DNA of 64,000 nt from assembly GCA_946811185.2 (NCBI GenBank), contig OX328101.1:17344122-17408121 (forward strand). Reading direction: 5' to 3'. Below the pieces are notes generated by a model, which was given only the letters and a program-made list of their open reading frames with translations, was not told the DNA's origin and searched no databases. Shown piece by piece: positions 9,992 to 22,475 of the stretch (within the stretch, counting starts at the first letter, position 1; each line of letters starts with the position of its first letter). The translations under genes and the position numbers were made by a program. This stretch comes from Hippopus hippopus. Taxonomy: Eukaryota; Mollusca; Bivalvia; Cardiida; Cardiidae.

Positions 9992-12200
9992 TCTCTTAAT
10001 GCTTGCAAAGACAAATACAGTTATTATTAACTACCTACAGGGCTTTTTTTTATGGTTTGGGGAAGACACTGGACAGTGGTCAAAAGGGGAAAAAAAGCGC
10101 GACAAAGGCCATATTGGGGAAAATTTACTGTCTTGCTATATATATTGGTGTACATCATTATACATGTATGTGATATACATTACACATTATGTACTGTCAA
10201 TAGAACACTGGAATTAATCTTTGCAATAACACTTAAACATATTAAATTGAATTAAACTGTTTTGTGAATACTGAACTCTCAACAGGGTTCTCACTAGGTC
10301 CAGAATCCCAAGTGTCATTTACTTGTAGGGCCCAAATGGAATTTCCAAGAGTCAAAGAGAAATGTCCAAGGGTCAAAATTACTTGGTTATCATGGAAAGA
10401 TATGGGTGAAATAAAGACAACTTTTCATTTCACTCTTTGTTTATGGAAACAAATAAGATAAATTATCTCATACACAGATTTGTTGGAATGAAGTGGACAG
10501 AAGATTTTTAACTCATAGCCCTAGCATGCAATTCATCTGTATGAACTAACAGACACAAACTACCTTTTAACTGTTTACCAAACAACAAAGTTGTAGACTA
10601 GACCATGTTTAAGACATATGCAGACAATTCAAATGTGACTGGAACGATTTGATTTGTCTTTTATAGCCTAGAACATTGTGGAAAAGGGAGAAAATAAAGG
10701 TCAAACCCATTAAAGTGTTATTTCTTTAAATATTAGTCTTCTTTTTTTGTCCAATTACTTATTCTTTCACACTTGTTCCAGTGCTAATACTGTATGACAC
10801 GAAGGCCTAACCTCCATCCCCCCCAACCATCAAATCTATAAAGGTTGTGTAGATCTATTTTTATTTCAAAAACAACCGAATTTTTTCGTGATTTAGACCC
10901 GATCTAGATCTAGTTTGTTTTTTGAGAAATACAATTTGCAGAAGATCTTCATCAGTAGTTAAACTAGATCTAGGAAGAAATCTGTGATTGCTGATCCTAG
11001 TCACTTAGCACGTAAATAAAATCCGAAACTCAATCGGGAGGAAAAACGCATCTGCTACTCGTTTACATTTGAGATCGGTTCGCATACAAAGTCCGATATA
11101 TTTCACCGATTGAAATAAAATGATTGCGGATTTTTCCAGGTTAGTTTGTGACAGGTGTCAAAATGATTATACAACCTGAATATCACAACTTTATGTTTTC
11201 ATAATGCTTGAATGTGTAGAGAAATTGGATTTTTTCCCGTTGAACAGAATTTGTCTGCAGAACAACTTGGAGAATCTCGTTTTCCGGAAGTGTCATTTGG
11301 TTACCTCCCTTCCACGAAAATTTCGTACATTTTCCTTCGAGTTTATATATGTTATAGCAATATTAGAGCGACCTAGACGATTTTAGCGTGAATCGCGTGA
11401 TTGCCTCTGTCCCAAATAAACGCTAACTATTGGTATCCGTGTTTTTGATAACGCACAAAAGTGGTGCCAACTGCTGGATTCCAGTGATTTTTCATACTGT
11501 ATCGTGCATGTTCGGAATATACCATGCAAAGAATGAATAGAAAGTACGAAATCAGCCGATAAGTGACAGTTTTCCGCAAATCTCAAAGGCAGATGTCTCG
11601 CTATACAACGAAAATATCGGTCATCTTTGCAGCCCATCTTTCGGCCTAGGATTAGGTTTATTAACTAAATCTTAATACAGTACTTTTTATTACAGTAGGG
11701 AAGGTCGATTTCTTTGCGGAAAATTGCTTGCTTGGGGGAAAATTACATCTTTTGGGAAAAAATTGCTGAGGGGAAGACATCGACTATCGGCGTCACTTTC
11801 TTAGTTAAAAAAAAAAAAACCCCTGACCAGTGTTTTGTAAGAAATATTAGACTTTGGCAAATAATTCCAGACAGGTCTATGCTCCTTGAAGAATCTAAAA
11901 CCTTGGTCTACCAGCAAAAATGGCAGTCACCTTTAAAATCATTGCTCATACCTTCAAAACTTCACTGCAGCTAGTGCAGGTACTAGTGCATTCCTAGCTA
12001 CTATGACTAACCTCAATACTCTCTCAAAGTTACTGGCTGCTTTTCTGCATAATCAGTCAAAGCAATGTTCAGCAGTATAACAACAATATAATGTTCTTAA
12101 GGGCAAAATAAAATATATATGTGGTTTCAGTTACCCGACCATGTCTAATTTTTATACCAGACCCTAAACAATTTTTTCACTAGATGATTATTTAAAGTTT
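9992..12200. other. unassigned AT-rich sequence
   Basis: No gene or clear repeat structure is visible. A short MITE-like remnant may lie near 10570-10690 and a SINE-body remnant (ctagtgca ... ttactggctgcttttc) near 11960-12070 on the minus strand. Open frames here are short and carry no motif I recognise. Confidence 0.5.
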
Positions 12201-12322
12201 CACTAGGTTAGGACTCTAAAGTGTCTTGTCCAAGGAAACTCCCACAGAAAACCCAGTGGATCAGGCTGGACTCCAACCAGGTTAAGAGTCCAACACTATA
12301 CCAATGAGCCACACAGGACCCC
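12201..12322 (-). mobile_element. tRNA-derived SINE of a second type
   Basis: On the minus strand it begins GGGGTCCTGTGTGGCTCATT (A-box-like TGGCTCATTGG) with a B-box-like GGTTGGAGTCC, then a body containing ttccttggacaagacacttt. The tRNA-like head and the 'cttgg-caagacactt' body fit a SINE, different from the 4748/18543 family. A functional tRNA is unlikely because no acceptor stem closes. Confidence 0.65.
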
Positions 12323-13199
12323 TAATATATCAATAACATTGAAATAAATCAGCCTGAAAAACTTTCTATGTAGCCATAATTCTAATTACTTCACCTGACC
12401 ATCCCACTATACATACGCTTTTGATAACATTTTAAACTTCGGCTACACAAAATGTGTTAAGTAATTTGGAAAAGACCAGCTAGGACTAGTATTAATCATG
12501 AATGCTATTTAATGACCAAATCAATCATCATCGGCAGTAAAATTGATATTTTGAATTAAATACAGCGGGTTTCTCAAATGGCGATGGTTTCATAGCTGGC
12601 ACTAACTTAAACCTTAAAGGTAATGTTTTTGTCGCCCTCGAAAAATTCTTTGTTGTCTTACCTCATGTAACACGTTTTGGGACCAAGAAAATAATTAATT
12701 TTCCTACCAACCCTATTTCAAAAAAAGTATGTAACTGGAACCACATATATATATTTTGTTTTGGCCTAATCAAGTATTTTCATATTGGCCAAGTTACACT
12801 GCAGAACCATGGTCTCTGTCTAATCCTGCAGACCTCAGACCTGTAATTTGGCCTATACGAAATTACTTGAAAAATGACAATTTTATTCATTAACTTCAAG
12901 ATTTTGGATTTGGTACTGAGTGAGTCATATTGTCCTTGTTTTATTTGATTTTGGCTGAGTTTTTCTCTTAGTTGCCAAATATTTTTTCTATTGGCCAAGT
13001 TTGTTATTTGGTATTAAAAAGACTATTTTCATCATATAAATGCAGTAGCCCATTTGTTAATTTATAACTGTCATCAATCCTCAATTTGGCTTAGGCAGGG
13101 TTTACTCTCACAACCTTTGAATAATTGGCCCTTTTTAGGGCTGCTGAGACTTGCCCCTAATTAGAAAACAATTAACTAACCTGTCTGTCCAGAATAATT

Positions 13200-13572
13200 A
13201 CATTGGCTGTTGACACTGCCACTAAGTCAGGCTAAGTTATATATCACATCAGCCATGTAGTAACTGCCTGGTGAATATTGAGCCAAAGTCTTCAAAGTTA
13301 GCCAGAACTCTTACATCCACATTGGCTTTTGACACTGTCATTAAGTCAGGCTAGGTTATATATGTCACACCCACTATCTAACTGCCATCATTATAAGTAC
13401 CGGTGAATATTGGTCCAAAGTCTTTAAAGTTACCCAGAATGTTTACACCCACATCGGCTATTGACACTGTCACTAAGTCAGGCTAGGTTATATATGTCAC
13501 ACCCACTATCTAACTGCCATCATTATTAATCCTGTTGAATATTAGGCAAAAGTCTTCCAGGTAACCCAGAAG
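13200..13572 (+). repeat. ~130-bp tandem repeat, copies 1-3
   Basis: Three units (starting near 13202, 13321 and 13452) share cattggct-ttgacactg, actaagtcaggctaggtta, cacacccactatctaactgc and a gtgaatatt end. The fourth unit continues after the hAT insertion at 17131, showing that the array predates the transposon. Confidence 0.8.
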
Positions 13573-14105
13573 CAGGGCTCCGGAAAACCGACAAAATGCC
13601 GGTCCAGACCGATTTTTGAGTTGCCGGACCGATTAGAATTGCGAAAACATACCTATAAATCGGTCCGAGTTTTTCAAAGCAATTCTGGATCTATATTTGC
13701 GTATAACACCAACTGTCAATAAAAATCCACAAAACACAGCTAGGGTTCAGGGTTTTCACACATTACATCCAAGCGTGGAGAATATCCGATAACGAGTTTA
13801 CCCGCAAGGCACAGATTAGGTGATTCCCCGCACGTGGACTGGTTCTTACGTTGTGTTCGCAGTTGGCCAATATTTTTGTTTCAGTTTCATGCTTGATCGA
13901 GCAAATGATATCGAGTTTGCATAATGTATAATTGGTGCTTGTGAATGGGGTTTAGAACCGACAATAATTTTAAACATGTTTGAAGTTTGAGGCCGCGTCT
14001 TTAAAATACAGGTCATCAAACATTGCGACAATTTTAATTGCCGCTACTCGTGAAACAAATTTGTAGTACTCAAAAAAAAAGAGAAGCGTATAAAACGAGA
14101 CAAGT

Positions 14106-16398
14106 ATGGCTGTCTATTGCTGTTCGAATGAAATCGAAATGGCTCTACAACAGAATATCCTTGCGATGTTCAAAAAGTCAAATGACAGGCTTGGCAACCC
14201 TAGTCATCTTGACAAACAAATCCAGCCTGGGCAACTGGATGGCTCAAAAAGTCGGACTGGGGACCCGACAGAGTCGCTGAGTTGTACTAGCAACTCAAAA
14301 ATAAGTCATATTACCACAGTTAATGACAAATTCAATTGGCCTGGGCAACCAATTGATGATGCGGATGCATCTACAAAAAATGTTTTTTCTGTCCTAAAAA
14401 GCAGCAAACAGAACCATGAACTAAAAACGAAAACTAAGAAAAGAAAGCTTAGTCACGGCAATTCCATGGAACAAAATACAAAGCAGGCAAAGACTGAAGA
14501 TACTTCAGCTAAAAAGTCATTTCAAAAATCTTGGTTAGACGGGTTTAAGTGGCTCAAGTTTGAAAATGACGCAATGTTCTGTTCTCTGTGTATTTTGCAC
14601 AAAAGCAAGTCAAAATTCTCACTGTCTGGCTCAAAGAATTTTCGTATCTCTACATTACGTGAGCACGAGAGCAGTAGCGGGCATGTAAATTCTGTACAGC
14701 TTGACACAGAAACTCAGTCGAAAAAAATACCATCGGTATCAGATTGCATAGTAAAAGAATTCGACAAAATAGAAGCCGCTGTATGCAGGCTTATTAGAAC
14801 GGCATATACTGTTGCTAAAACGAACTTGCCAATATCTATGTACTCAGAGCTCTGTCAACTGCCATTATGTAACGACACATGCTTAACGAAAAACCTCTTA
14901 TCAAGAAGACAGTGCTTGCTCTGAATTTATAAGTCTGATTTCTGATCATCTTGATGAGACACTCTTGGTGAAATTAAGAAATAGCCCGGCGCTGGGGCTA
15001 ATGGTGGATGAAAGCACTGATCTAGGCCTAGAAAAACACATGATAGTATTTATCAGTTACATCGATAATGGCTCCGTGCAAACCAAATATTTGACTTTGA
15101 TTAAGTTGGCATCTGCAGACTCGAGTGTCGTTTATAATTCATTAATAAGCTACTTCAGAGCCTGTGACATAGATATTTCCACAGTTTATGGGTTTGGTTC
15201 CGATGGTGCTGCTGTTATGACGGGTAAACACAATGGTGTTGCCAATCGACTGAAAGAACAAAACCCGTACATGCTGTCAATGCACTGCGTAGCTCATAAA
15301 CTTGCTTTATCGAGCCTTGATGCTGCAAAATCAGTGAAAGAAGTGAATTACTATGAAGGAGCATTGCATTCAATACATGCATATTTTAGTCGATCAAGTA
15401 AAAGACTTGAGCACTTAAGACTCTGGCAGGAAGTTTTGGATGACCCAAAGATTAAACCTTTAGCCGTCCATCAAATCAGGTGGCTTAGCTTTGCAAATTG
15501 CGTGACTAATGTCCGCAGATCACTTAAGTCTCTGTTAAAATCTCTACAGAGCGATAGCGATGACGATCAGATGGCTGAATCACTCTACTGTGCCATGTCA
15601 TCCTACAAATTTTTATTTTTAACTCACTTTTTTAGCGATATAATGAGTGATACTGCTCAGGTATCACGTAAATTCCAAGAACCGAATTTACATTATTGTG
15701 ACCTGCACGAAACTCTAGTTGCTGTGTGCGATTCTATTGAGCATCAATATTTGGTTGAAGAGCCAACCTATGGTAAAAATTTAGGTGAATTCTTAGAAAG
15801 TTACAGAAATGCGCAGACATTTCACGATTTTGAAATAAAACGCCATCCCAGGGATGCTAGGCTACCTGTAGTCGTGTCTGAATTCTCACGTATTCTCAAA
15901 GATAGCATACAGAGTCGGTTTCCTCGGCTAGAAATCTGGGATGCTCTTTCTATCTTTAACCCAGAAACGTTCCCTAAGTCAGTTGAAGAAAAGGCCAAAT
16001 TTGGCTCTGACAAAATGAATGTTCTGTTGGAGTATTTCGGTGAGAAAAGGGGACCTGATACACCCCCTGTGTGTGCTGATGGCGCAAAACGAGAATGGTC
16101 ACTGTTCAAGAATCACATGTTCGCAAAATGCGGAAGAACACCAGCCACCGAAAAGCAGGAAAGGCTGACAATGTCTTCCCTCGCCGAGGAAATGCTTTCA
16201 GCAGAACATTTTCAAAGGGAATTTCCTAACATGACAAAGCTTTTAGCTATCAGCAGAATACTGCCTGTCAGTTCTGTAGAGTGTGAACGTGGGTTTTTAA
16301 AGCAGAACCTGATCAAGACACGACTGCGATGTAGTCTGAGCGTCGAAATGTTGGGACAAATTGATGCGAATTTCTATCAATGGACCTGCACTTCCTGA
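14106..16398 (+). pseudogene. hAT transposase (ZNF862/KIAA1586-like), single frameshift
   Basis: Two overlapping frames make up one hAT transposase, which excises and inserts the element. Frame 1 (14106-14924, 272 codons) has a basic middle (KTKKRKLSH) and a TTF-type zinc finger: Cys159, Cys162, His187, His193, after the conserved KSWLDGFKWL. Frame 2 (open from about 14887, first Met at 14965, stop at 16396-16398) holds the RNase-H-like catalytic core: Asp in VDEST (residue 15 of the 477), Asp in GSDGAAVMTGKHNG (80), HCVAHKLAL, an RWLSF segment, and the C-terminal CERGF-QNLIKTRLR block with the likely catalytic Glu (441) and hAT dimerisation region. The shift falls between about 14890 and 14925, where frame 1 ends KNLLSRRQCLL and frame 2 reads EDSACSEFISLISDHLDE. 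The full DDE triad is present. The real start could be the second Met (14139). The frameshift could be a true lesion or an assembly error; an intron there seems unlikely because the frames meet within a few codons. Confidence 0.9.
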
Positions 16399-16480
16399 AT
16401 TTGACCCGTTGCCAATATTTCGCGCTTGGCGTACTAGAATGAGTGCAGGTCGTCACATTTTCAAAAAGACAAAAGGCCAG

Positions 16481-16486
16481 AATAAA
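16481..16486 (+). promoter_or_regulatory. candidate poly(A) signal of the hAT transposase
   Basis: AATAAA lies about 85 bp after the transposase stop codon. Further AATAAA-like words occur near 16564-16580. Motif and position only. Confidence 0.4.
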
Positions 16487-17130
16487 CTTTTATAAGTTTA
16501 ATCTGGACTTTGCTATATGGTAACATTTATGTATATTTCATTGTAAGAATTTAATCAGGATTTAATAAATTAATAAATAAAATGAAAAAAAAAAATCCCC
16601 TGTTGAAGACGGATGTGTTGGGCCTCGACGTGGCACAGGGGCGAACACTGCAATTGAATTATGATTGTGATCAAGCAGTGGCCAACTGCAACACAACGCT
16701 ATTGGATGTATAAAAATTGACAAAAGAAAAACGTTGAATGAATGAATAATTTTAATTGTCAAATCGACGTCGATGGGCACCTTCTGCTACATTGCCGGAA
16801 GTGCAATTTTATACATAACCGGAAGTGAAGGATGCCATGCGTAAACAAGGTACGACTGTCAACTATGCTTTACTATTGAATATTCGTCTGCGTATGTCAT
16901 TCTCAATCATGTAAGCTTGAACAAGAAAGAGAAACCTGCAACAGAAATTGATATATATTATGACATTTAAACCAGGCAACGATCGGGGGTGGGGTAGGTC
17001 AGAGACATAAACATGCGACTTTATTTATATGCCTCTGGGTACCGAGTAGGGGTACAATAGTATTGGAGGAGGGGAAGGGGCCGGCCTGGACCGATTCAGA
17101 TTGAAAAATTTCCGGAGCCCTGCCCAGAAG

Positions 17131-17260
17131 GCTTATATCCACATTGGCTATTGACACTGTCACTTAGGCAGGTGAGGTTATATGTGACACCCACTATGTA
17201 ACTGCCATCATTATCAGTTCCTGTGAATATTAGGCAAATAACATCCAGGTTACCATGTTT
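17131..17260 (+). repeat. ~130-bp tandem repeat, copy 4 (right of the hAT insertion)
   Basis: cattggctattgacactgtc and cacccactatgtaactgcc match the units at 13200-13572. It resumes immediately after the hAT target duplication. Confidence 0.75.
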
Positions 17261-17449
17261 GCTTACATCAACAAGGCAATATAACCTCTTGAATCATCTT
17301 CTGGAACAGTCAGCTATGAACTGAAGAAAAAATAAGATTTGTCTTTATTTGGTCTTTCTACACATCCATGTAATTTAAGACATGCCTTAAAATACTGTAA
17401 TAAAGGTTATTTCCTTGAAATGTTATCCCCTGCCAAAAAAAAAAAAAAA

Positions 17450-17936
17450 AGCCCCCTTTTCCCCTGACACGGCATCAAATCAAAACAAAAAAAGAATAGT
17501 GGCAGACTATAAGGAATACATGTATGAAGTTTCATAAATTTTCGTCAAGGATTTTAGAAGGTACCTGTCCGAAGGGACCATCAAAGCCCCCTTTTTTCCA
17601 TGACACTGCATTAACTCTTTACCACACGACATAATTGTAGACATTTCCAAATTGAAAGCATTTGCAGACGACAAAATAAACATGGCTAAAAAATTGAAAT
17701 TTTTTTTGGGAAGGGTAGAAAACATTGTGGGAAAAGGAGAAAATGCTGGTTACCAGCATTTTCTCCTTTTCCCACAATGTTTTCAAAAGGCTTCTTTCTC
17801 AGGGTCATTAAAAGTCGGGATTGTGTGGTAAAGAGATAAATGACAAAAAAAAAAACAAGTTGGCAGACTATCATAAGGAACATATGTATCAAGTTTCATC
17901 AATTTTCTTCAAGGATTTTGGAACCTATCTGTCCAG
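17450..17936 (+). repeat. ~160-bp duplication split by a MITE
   Basis: The left copy (17450-17610) and right copy (about 17840-17936) share ggcagactat-aaggaa, atgta-gaagtttcat-aattttc, tcaaggatttt and cctgtcc. A hairpin MITE sits between them. Confidence 0.65.
17611..17839. mobile_element. hairpin MITE, complete copy
   Basis: Outer ends ttaactctttaccacacgac and gattgtgtggtaaagagataa are inverted; the inner hairpin (about 17728-17782) is a long perfect inverted repeat with ggagaaaatgctggttacc at its apex. Same family as 6033-6260 and of nearly equal length (229 against 228 bp). Confidence 0.85.
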
Positions 17937-18027
17937 GCTTCGGGGAGGTAGGCGATGCCCCCGTAAGTAGGCGATGCCTACCTCATTCAGGTAGGCGATG
18001 CCCCCATAACGGGGCAATGCCTACCTA
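17937..18027 (+). repeat. cluster of four GGC-NNN-GCC dyads
   Basis: Four copies of ggcgatgcc/ggcaatgcc (17951, 17970, 17994, 18013) lie ~20 bp apart. The arms pair as gtaggc-gat-gcctac in the second copy and as gg-gc variants in the others. The lead-in ccaggcttcggggaggta resembles the lead-in of the dyads at 35364 and 61032 (acaggcttcgggacgtt), so these clusters are related. Confidence 0.75.
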
Positions 18028-18220
18028 TAGTGTTACGCTTATCAGAGATGACATTTTAGCGTCTGCTAACCGACGGGTGATAGTTATTTTGTCATGACAT
18101 GATTTCTAACCCTTCATTCGTCCATACATAAGTCATAAAGACCGTTCGTCCGGCTGTCTGTCTGTGTGTCTGTCGGTCTGTCTGTCTGCTGCGTTTTGTT
18201 TCAATTTTTTTCCAAAGAAC

Positions 18221-18410
18221 TTAACACTTTACCACACGACTCCGAGTTTAAACGTTCATGAGGAAAATATCGAGTTAACAGCATTTTCTTTATTTCCCAC
18301 GTTTTCTACTCATAAAGAGACAAATCATATCATTTGAACCACATTTAATCTGTACGTCTGCAAATGCTTTCAACTTGGTCAAGTCTGAAATTGTCTCATG
18401 CAAGAGTTAA
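18221..18410. mobile_element. hairpin MITE, degraded inverted copy
   Basis: It starts ttaacactttaccacacgac and ends caagagttaa; the internal order (cagcattttctttatttccca, then gtctgcaaatgctttcaact) is that of the family read on the other strand. The inner hairpin has lost one arm. Confidence 0.65.
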
Positions 18411-18542
18411 TAAAAACATTTTTAAATGTCTTTCTTCTTTTAATGAACAACACGAATTACATGTAGCTTGAGCAGCAATTACAATATTGAGAGCTTAAAT
18501 CACCTTTTCTAACCCAACGAATAGGAGCCATTATATTTTGAT

Positions 18543-18802
18543 GCCCGGCCAGATAGCTCAATGGCTAGCGCATCTGACTCGTGACCTGGTGATTGCAATT
18601 TCTATAAACGTTTAAGGCGAACTTTCTTTCCGGGCTTTTTTCGCCTCTTACCTCTGTTGCGTGTGGGAAAAGCAGTCAGTAGCTTGGAAAGAAAAATGTG
18701 TCAAGAGTAATGTGAGAAAACCAGGAAACACATGCCTAGGTGCACTGACCGCCATGACGATCTGGACTGTTAAAAATGGAGTTAAACTCCAATACAATAA
18801 AA
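18543..18802 (+). mobile_element. tRNA-derived SINE, best-preserved head
   Basis: The head GCCCGGCCAGATAGCTCAAT then GGCTAGCGCATCTGACTCGT is tRNA-like; the B box is weak (cctggtgattgcaatt). The body has gaactttctttccggg, gtgggaaaagcagtcagtag, ccaggaaacacatgcc and ends gttaaactccaatacaataa. It matches 7111-7369 throughout and shares the central body with 4748-5066 and 43143-43415. Confidence 0.8.
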
Positions 18803-20380
18803 CAGTCGAAATTGCTATAACATATTTTGATAGACAAATATTCAATCAAGTTTCTAAGACAAGAGTCTTTGAAGTAATGTTTTATGTATGTAAATAAGGA
18901 AAAATGTGATTAGTGGGGGGAATCATATTGTGAACTTCAAGAAAATTCTGTTAAGGTTGTATGACAACTGAGAAAAGCGACTTTCATGTTTATTTGTTTG
19001 GCCCTGAAAAGGACCGATTGTTTAGAATGACCTCTATGTGGTGCTCATGAGAGCTAGTCCAATTTGGAAAAAATATTTCTGCAGTTCGCAATTTCGCGAC
19101 AGAGCCGTTGCTGTGGACAAACGTACCATATCGAGAAGATAGTCCCGTGGACAAGTAATGTCCTTGAATCTTATGACAAGGTTACCATAAGTCATAGACA
19201 ATTTCTTAATTATCCACTTCCTGTCTCTTTCGAACTTGGTCATTGTAAAGCCTGCAGGCTTACTTCTGGATCCTTTCATCAGTCAATTTATCATGTATGT
19301 ACTCCATGCAAAAAAAATCATTACGTATAACTAGCGCCTACGCAATGTCAATCTTTCGCGATTACCCGAAAAGTTGAGTTATTTCAGGGTTTTCCCCTCT
19401 CAATTTCTTTCATTTGGTTTCTTATAATTACGTAAATCATTGTGTAAAAAATGATATATTGCGTAATTGTATTAATGGCTTGAGTACTTGAAAAAAGAAA
19501 TTGGAATTTAAAATTGATTTTTGTATAATATTTCACTCATTACCAGACGAGAAGATTTCAGATTTCTCTTTTTTACATCAATTATAGACACCAAGTTTAA
19601 ACTGGCCAAAAATGGTGTATGAATCTTTAAAGGGTAGGAAAAATTGTAGGAGAGAATTGATGATTATCAGCTTTTCTCACATGGAATATAAGACTATTCT
19701 TTTCCAGCATTGTTGAAACTTGGTAACAGCTTAGTAAAAGATTTATAGAAAAACCATGAGAACGAAATTTAAATATATACATTATCTTTCTTACTAGGTA
19801 AACGATTTATGTAAATTCTATTGCACGTTTAAGGAACAGTCTGTTACACTCGCTTATTGGTGGAGCCAAAACTTCTTTTGACCAATGACAAAACAGGGGC
19901 GGAGTTAAAAAATTCTGGTTGTCATAACTTTGTAATCATAATTATAATGAATCAGATGATTGACATCTCCGATCAAGGAATATCTCACTTCCAACCGTTT
20001 AAAATTGTGAATCATTTAAAAAAATTCATTAAACTTTGTATTCCTGCCACGTGATGCAATTAAGCTTACTTTTTTTTACTTTTTCAGAATTTAAGATTAA
20101 GATTTTGGAAGGAAAATATCTTGCATCCATGAAAGATTTATGTTAGGAAAAAGCAGTTTCGACGAAAATTAAAAAAAAAACATCACAATTTACGCTGCAA
20201 ATGCTTGAAATGTTCAAAATGACCTTTTAAGTCTGAAAAACACTATTTGCATATGTCTTTTACGTTATGCATGTTGAGACATAAAAATACTAAAGTTTGA
20301 AAGCAACTACATTGTAACCATTCTGTGTCTCACATTGTCTCTCTCTGGCTCTCTCTCCCCCATCTCTCTCCAAGGTTTTC
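18803..20380. other. unassigned sequence with a decayed MITE
   Basis: A diverged hairpin-MITE copy may lie at about 19545-19740 (cattaccagacgag ... gataatcagc-ttttctca). The rest shows no gene, motif or repeat I can support. Confidence 0.45.
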
Positions 20381-20811
20381 TTTTCGTCCTTCCTTCCGTC
20401 CGCCCGTCCATCCGTTCTTTCCCTTTCTGAGTTTCAATTGTAAAGTCCAACAGTCAATATGGCCTGTGCTCTACCGATACCCCATGTAGACAGACAATCA
20501 ATAATCGATAATTGATCTCAGCGTGATGCCAGCAAACAATTACACAATGTTCCCTTTTTCTTCCTCCCTTAAATCTTTCACTTCTGAAATAATAAATTGC
20601 AGTTTCTCAACGGCTAAAAATACACCTCCTTTGCAAGATCAAGAGACAGTTCGGTCATAATCTAGAATATATCAACAGACAGTACAAATCAGAGATCAGA
20701 CTGCACGTTCTTTGCAGTCTGATTTTCTACATTGTCCACAAAAGCTTCTTGTGTCTACAGTAAGGAAAGAGTTAATTCTTTCTTTCTCTTTCTTTTTTTC
20801 CTTCCTTTCTT

Positions 20812-20842
<31 letters not shown>

Positions 20843-22475
20843 CTTTCTTTCTTTCTGTCTTTCTGTCTGTCTTTCTTTCCAATAAAATAAATTCCCCGCA
20901 ACCTTTGTATTTCTTACCGTCCAGAATCCTGTCTGTCAGGGTAGGCAATGCCTGTCAGACACAGATCCTGGTGAAATAGACTACATTCTCGTTATGTTAC
21001 CTATATTCAATGGTCTTTCCTTCCTTCCTTCCTTCCCTCATTTCTTTCTTTCCTCCCTCCCTTCCTCTTTTCCCTCTCTTCCTTCTTTTCTTCTTTCCTT
21101 CCTAACTTTCTTTCTTCCTACCTTCCTTCCTCCCTCCCCTTCGTTCCTTCCTTTCTTATTCCCCCCATCCCTCCCCTTCTTTCTTCCTTAGCAAAAGTTT
21201 ATATAATTAAAATGTACTCCTTTTTCTTTCTATCTGTCTTTCTTTCTTTCTTCTTTTTTCCACTCCGTCCCTCCCTCCCGTCCTTCCTTCCTTAGCAAAA
21301 GTCGGCCATGACCTTTGTGAAGCTAACCGTCCAGATTCATGTCTGTCAGGGTAGGCGATGCCTGCCTGTCAGACAAAGATCCCAATAAAAACGATAAGAT
21401 TACTTTCGTCTTATTGTCTATATTACAAAAAGGCTTTCTTTCTTTCTTAAGTGTAAATCGGCCGTGACCTTTTTGATACTTACCGTCCAGAATCCTGTCT
21501 GTCAGGGTAGGTGATGCCTGCCTGTTAGACACAGATCCTGTTGAAACAGAACATATGCTCATATTATTACCTGTATTTAAAAGCTCCTTCCTTCCTTCCT
21601 TCCTTTCTTTCTTCCTTCCTTCCCTTACACCCTCCCTTCTTCCTTCATTCTGTCCTTCCTTCCTTGCTTCCTTTCTTTCTTCTTTCCTTCCTTCCTTCCT
21701 TCCTTACTTCATTTTTTGAAATTCCATTGTAAAGTCCAACAGACAATATGGTCTGTGCTCTACCGATACCCCATGTAGAGACCATCAATAATCGATAATT
21801 GATCGCAGCGTGATGCCAGCAAAGAATTACATAATTTTCCCTTTTTCTTCCTCCCTTAACTCTTTAACTACTGAAATAATGAATTGCAGTTACACAATGG
21901 TAAAAAATACATTTCTTTTGCAAGATCAAGAGACAATTCGCTCATAATCTTGAATATAGCAATAGACAGTACAGAGGTAGGCTGTCAGAAACAGATCTTG
22001 ATTGAAAAGACTATATATTTCGTCATGGTACCTATAGTTTAATAATCCTTCCTTCCTTCCCTTACACCCTCCCTTCTTCCTTCCTTCCTTCCTTCCTGTA
22101 AATGTGCCATGGCCTTTGTAATGCCTACTGTTCAGTCCTGTCTGGCAGGGTAGGCGATGCCTGCCTGACAGACACAGATCCTAATGACAACGATAAAATT
22201 ACTTTCGTCTTCTTGTCTATATTACAAAAAGGTTTTCTTTCTTTCTTAAGTGTAAATCGGCCGTGACCTTTTTGATACTTACCGTCCAGAATCCTGTCTG
22301 TCAGGGTAGGCGATGCCAGCCTGTCAGACACAGATCCTGTTGAAACAGAACATGTGCTCACATTATTACCTGTATTTAAAAGCTCCTTCCTTCCTTCCTT
22401 CCTTCCTTGCCTCCTTTCTTCCTTCCTTCCCTTACACCCTCCCTTCTTCCTTCATTCTGTCCTTCATTCCTTCCT
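20381..22475 (+). repeat. block D left: pyrimidine microsatellites with dyad units
   Basis: Long cctt/ctttt tracts (for example 20776-20880, 21004-21190, 21580-21715, 22380-22475) alternate with a ~130-bp unit: aatcggccgtgacctttt, taccgtccagaatcctgtct, then gtcagggtaggcgatgcctg, cctgtcagacacagatcc. Units occur near 20930, 21340, 21500, 22140 and 22300. A second segment (aagtccaacag ... ctaccgataccccatgtaga) recurs near 20450, 21735 and 29700. Open frames in it are translated microsatellite (runs of Ser, Phe, Leu, Pro). Confidence 0.85.

Larger units (their letters stand above)
13573..17122 (+). mobile_element. complete 3,550-bp hAT transposon
   Basis: The ends are inverted (CAGGGCTCCGGAAA at 13573; TTTCCGGAGCCCTG ending 17122) and flanked by identical 8-bp direct copies, cccagaag at 13565-13572 and 17123-17130, the hallmark of hAT insertion. 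Subterminal ccggtccagaccgattt (left) and ggcctggaccgatt (right) also pair. One transposase gene lies inside on the plus strand. The insertion interrupts a ~130-bp tandem array. Perfect target duplications and matching ends suggest a fairly recent insertion; the non-coding 13600-14100 and 16400-17120 hold nothing else I can name. Confidence 0.93.

Noticed and set aside
10280..10300. Possible hAT-type terminus (cagggttctcactagg)
   Set aside because: No matching inverted end or target duplication was found nearby.
18543..18615. tRNA-like sequence
   Set aside because: No closing acceptor stem and a conserved non-tRNA body follows; it is the head of a SINE. The same applies at 4748-5066, 6293-6413 and 12201-12322.
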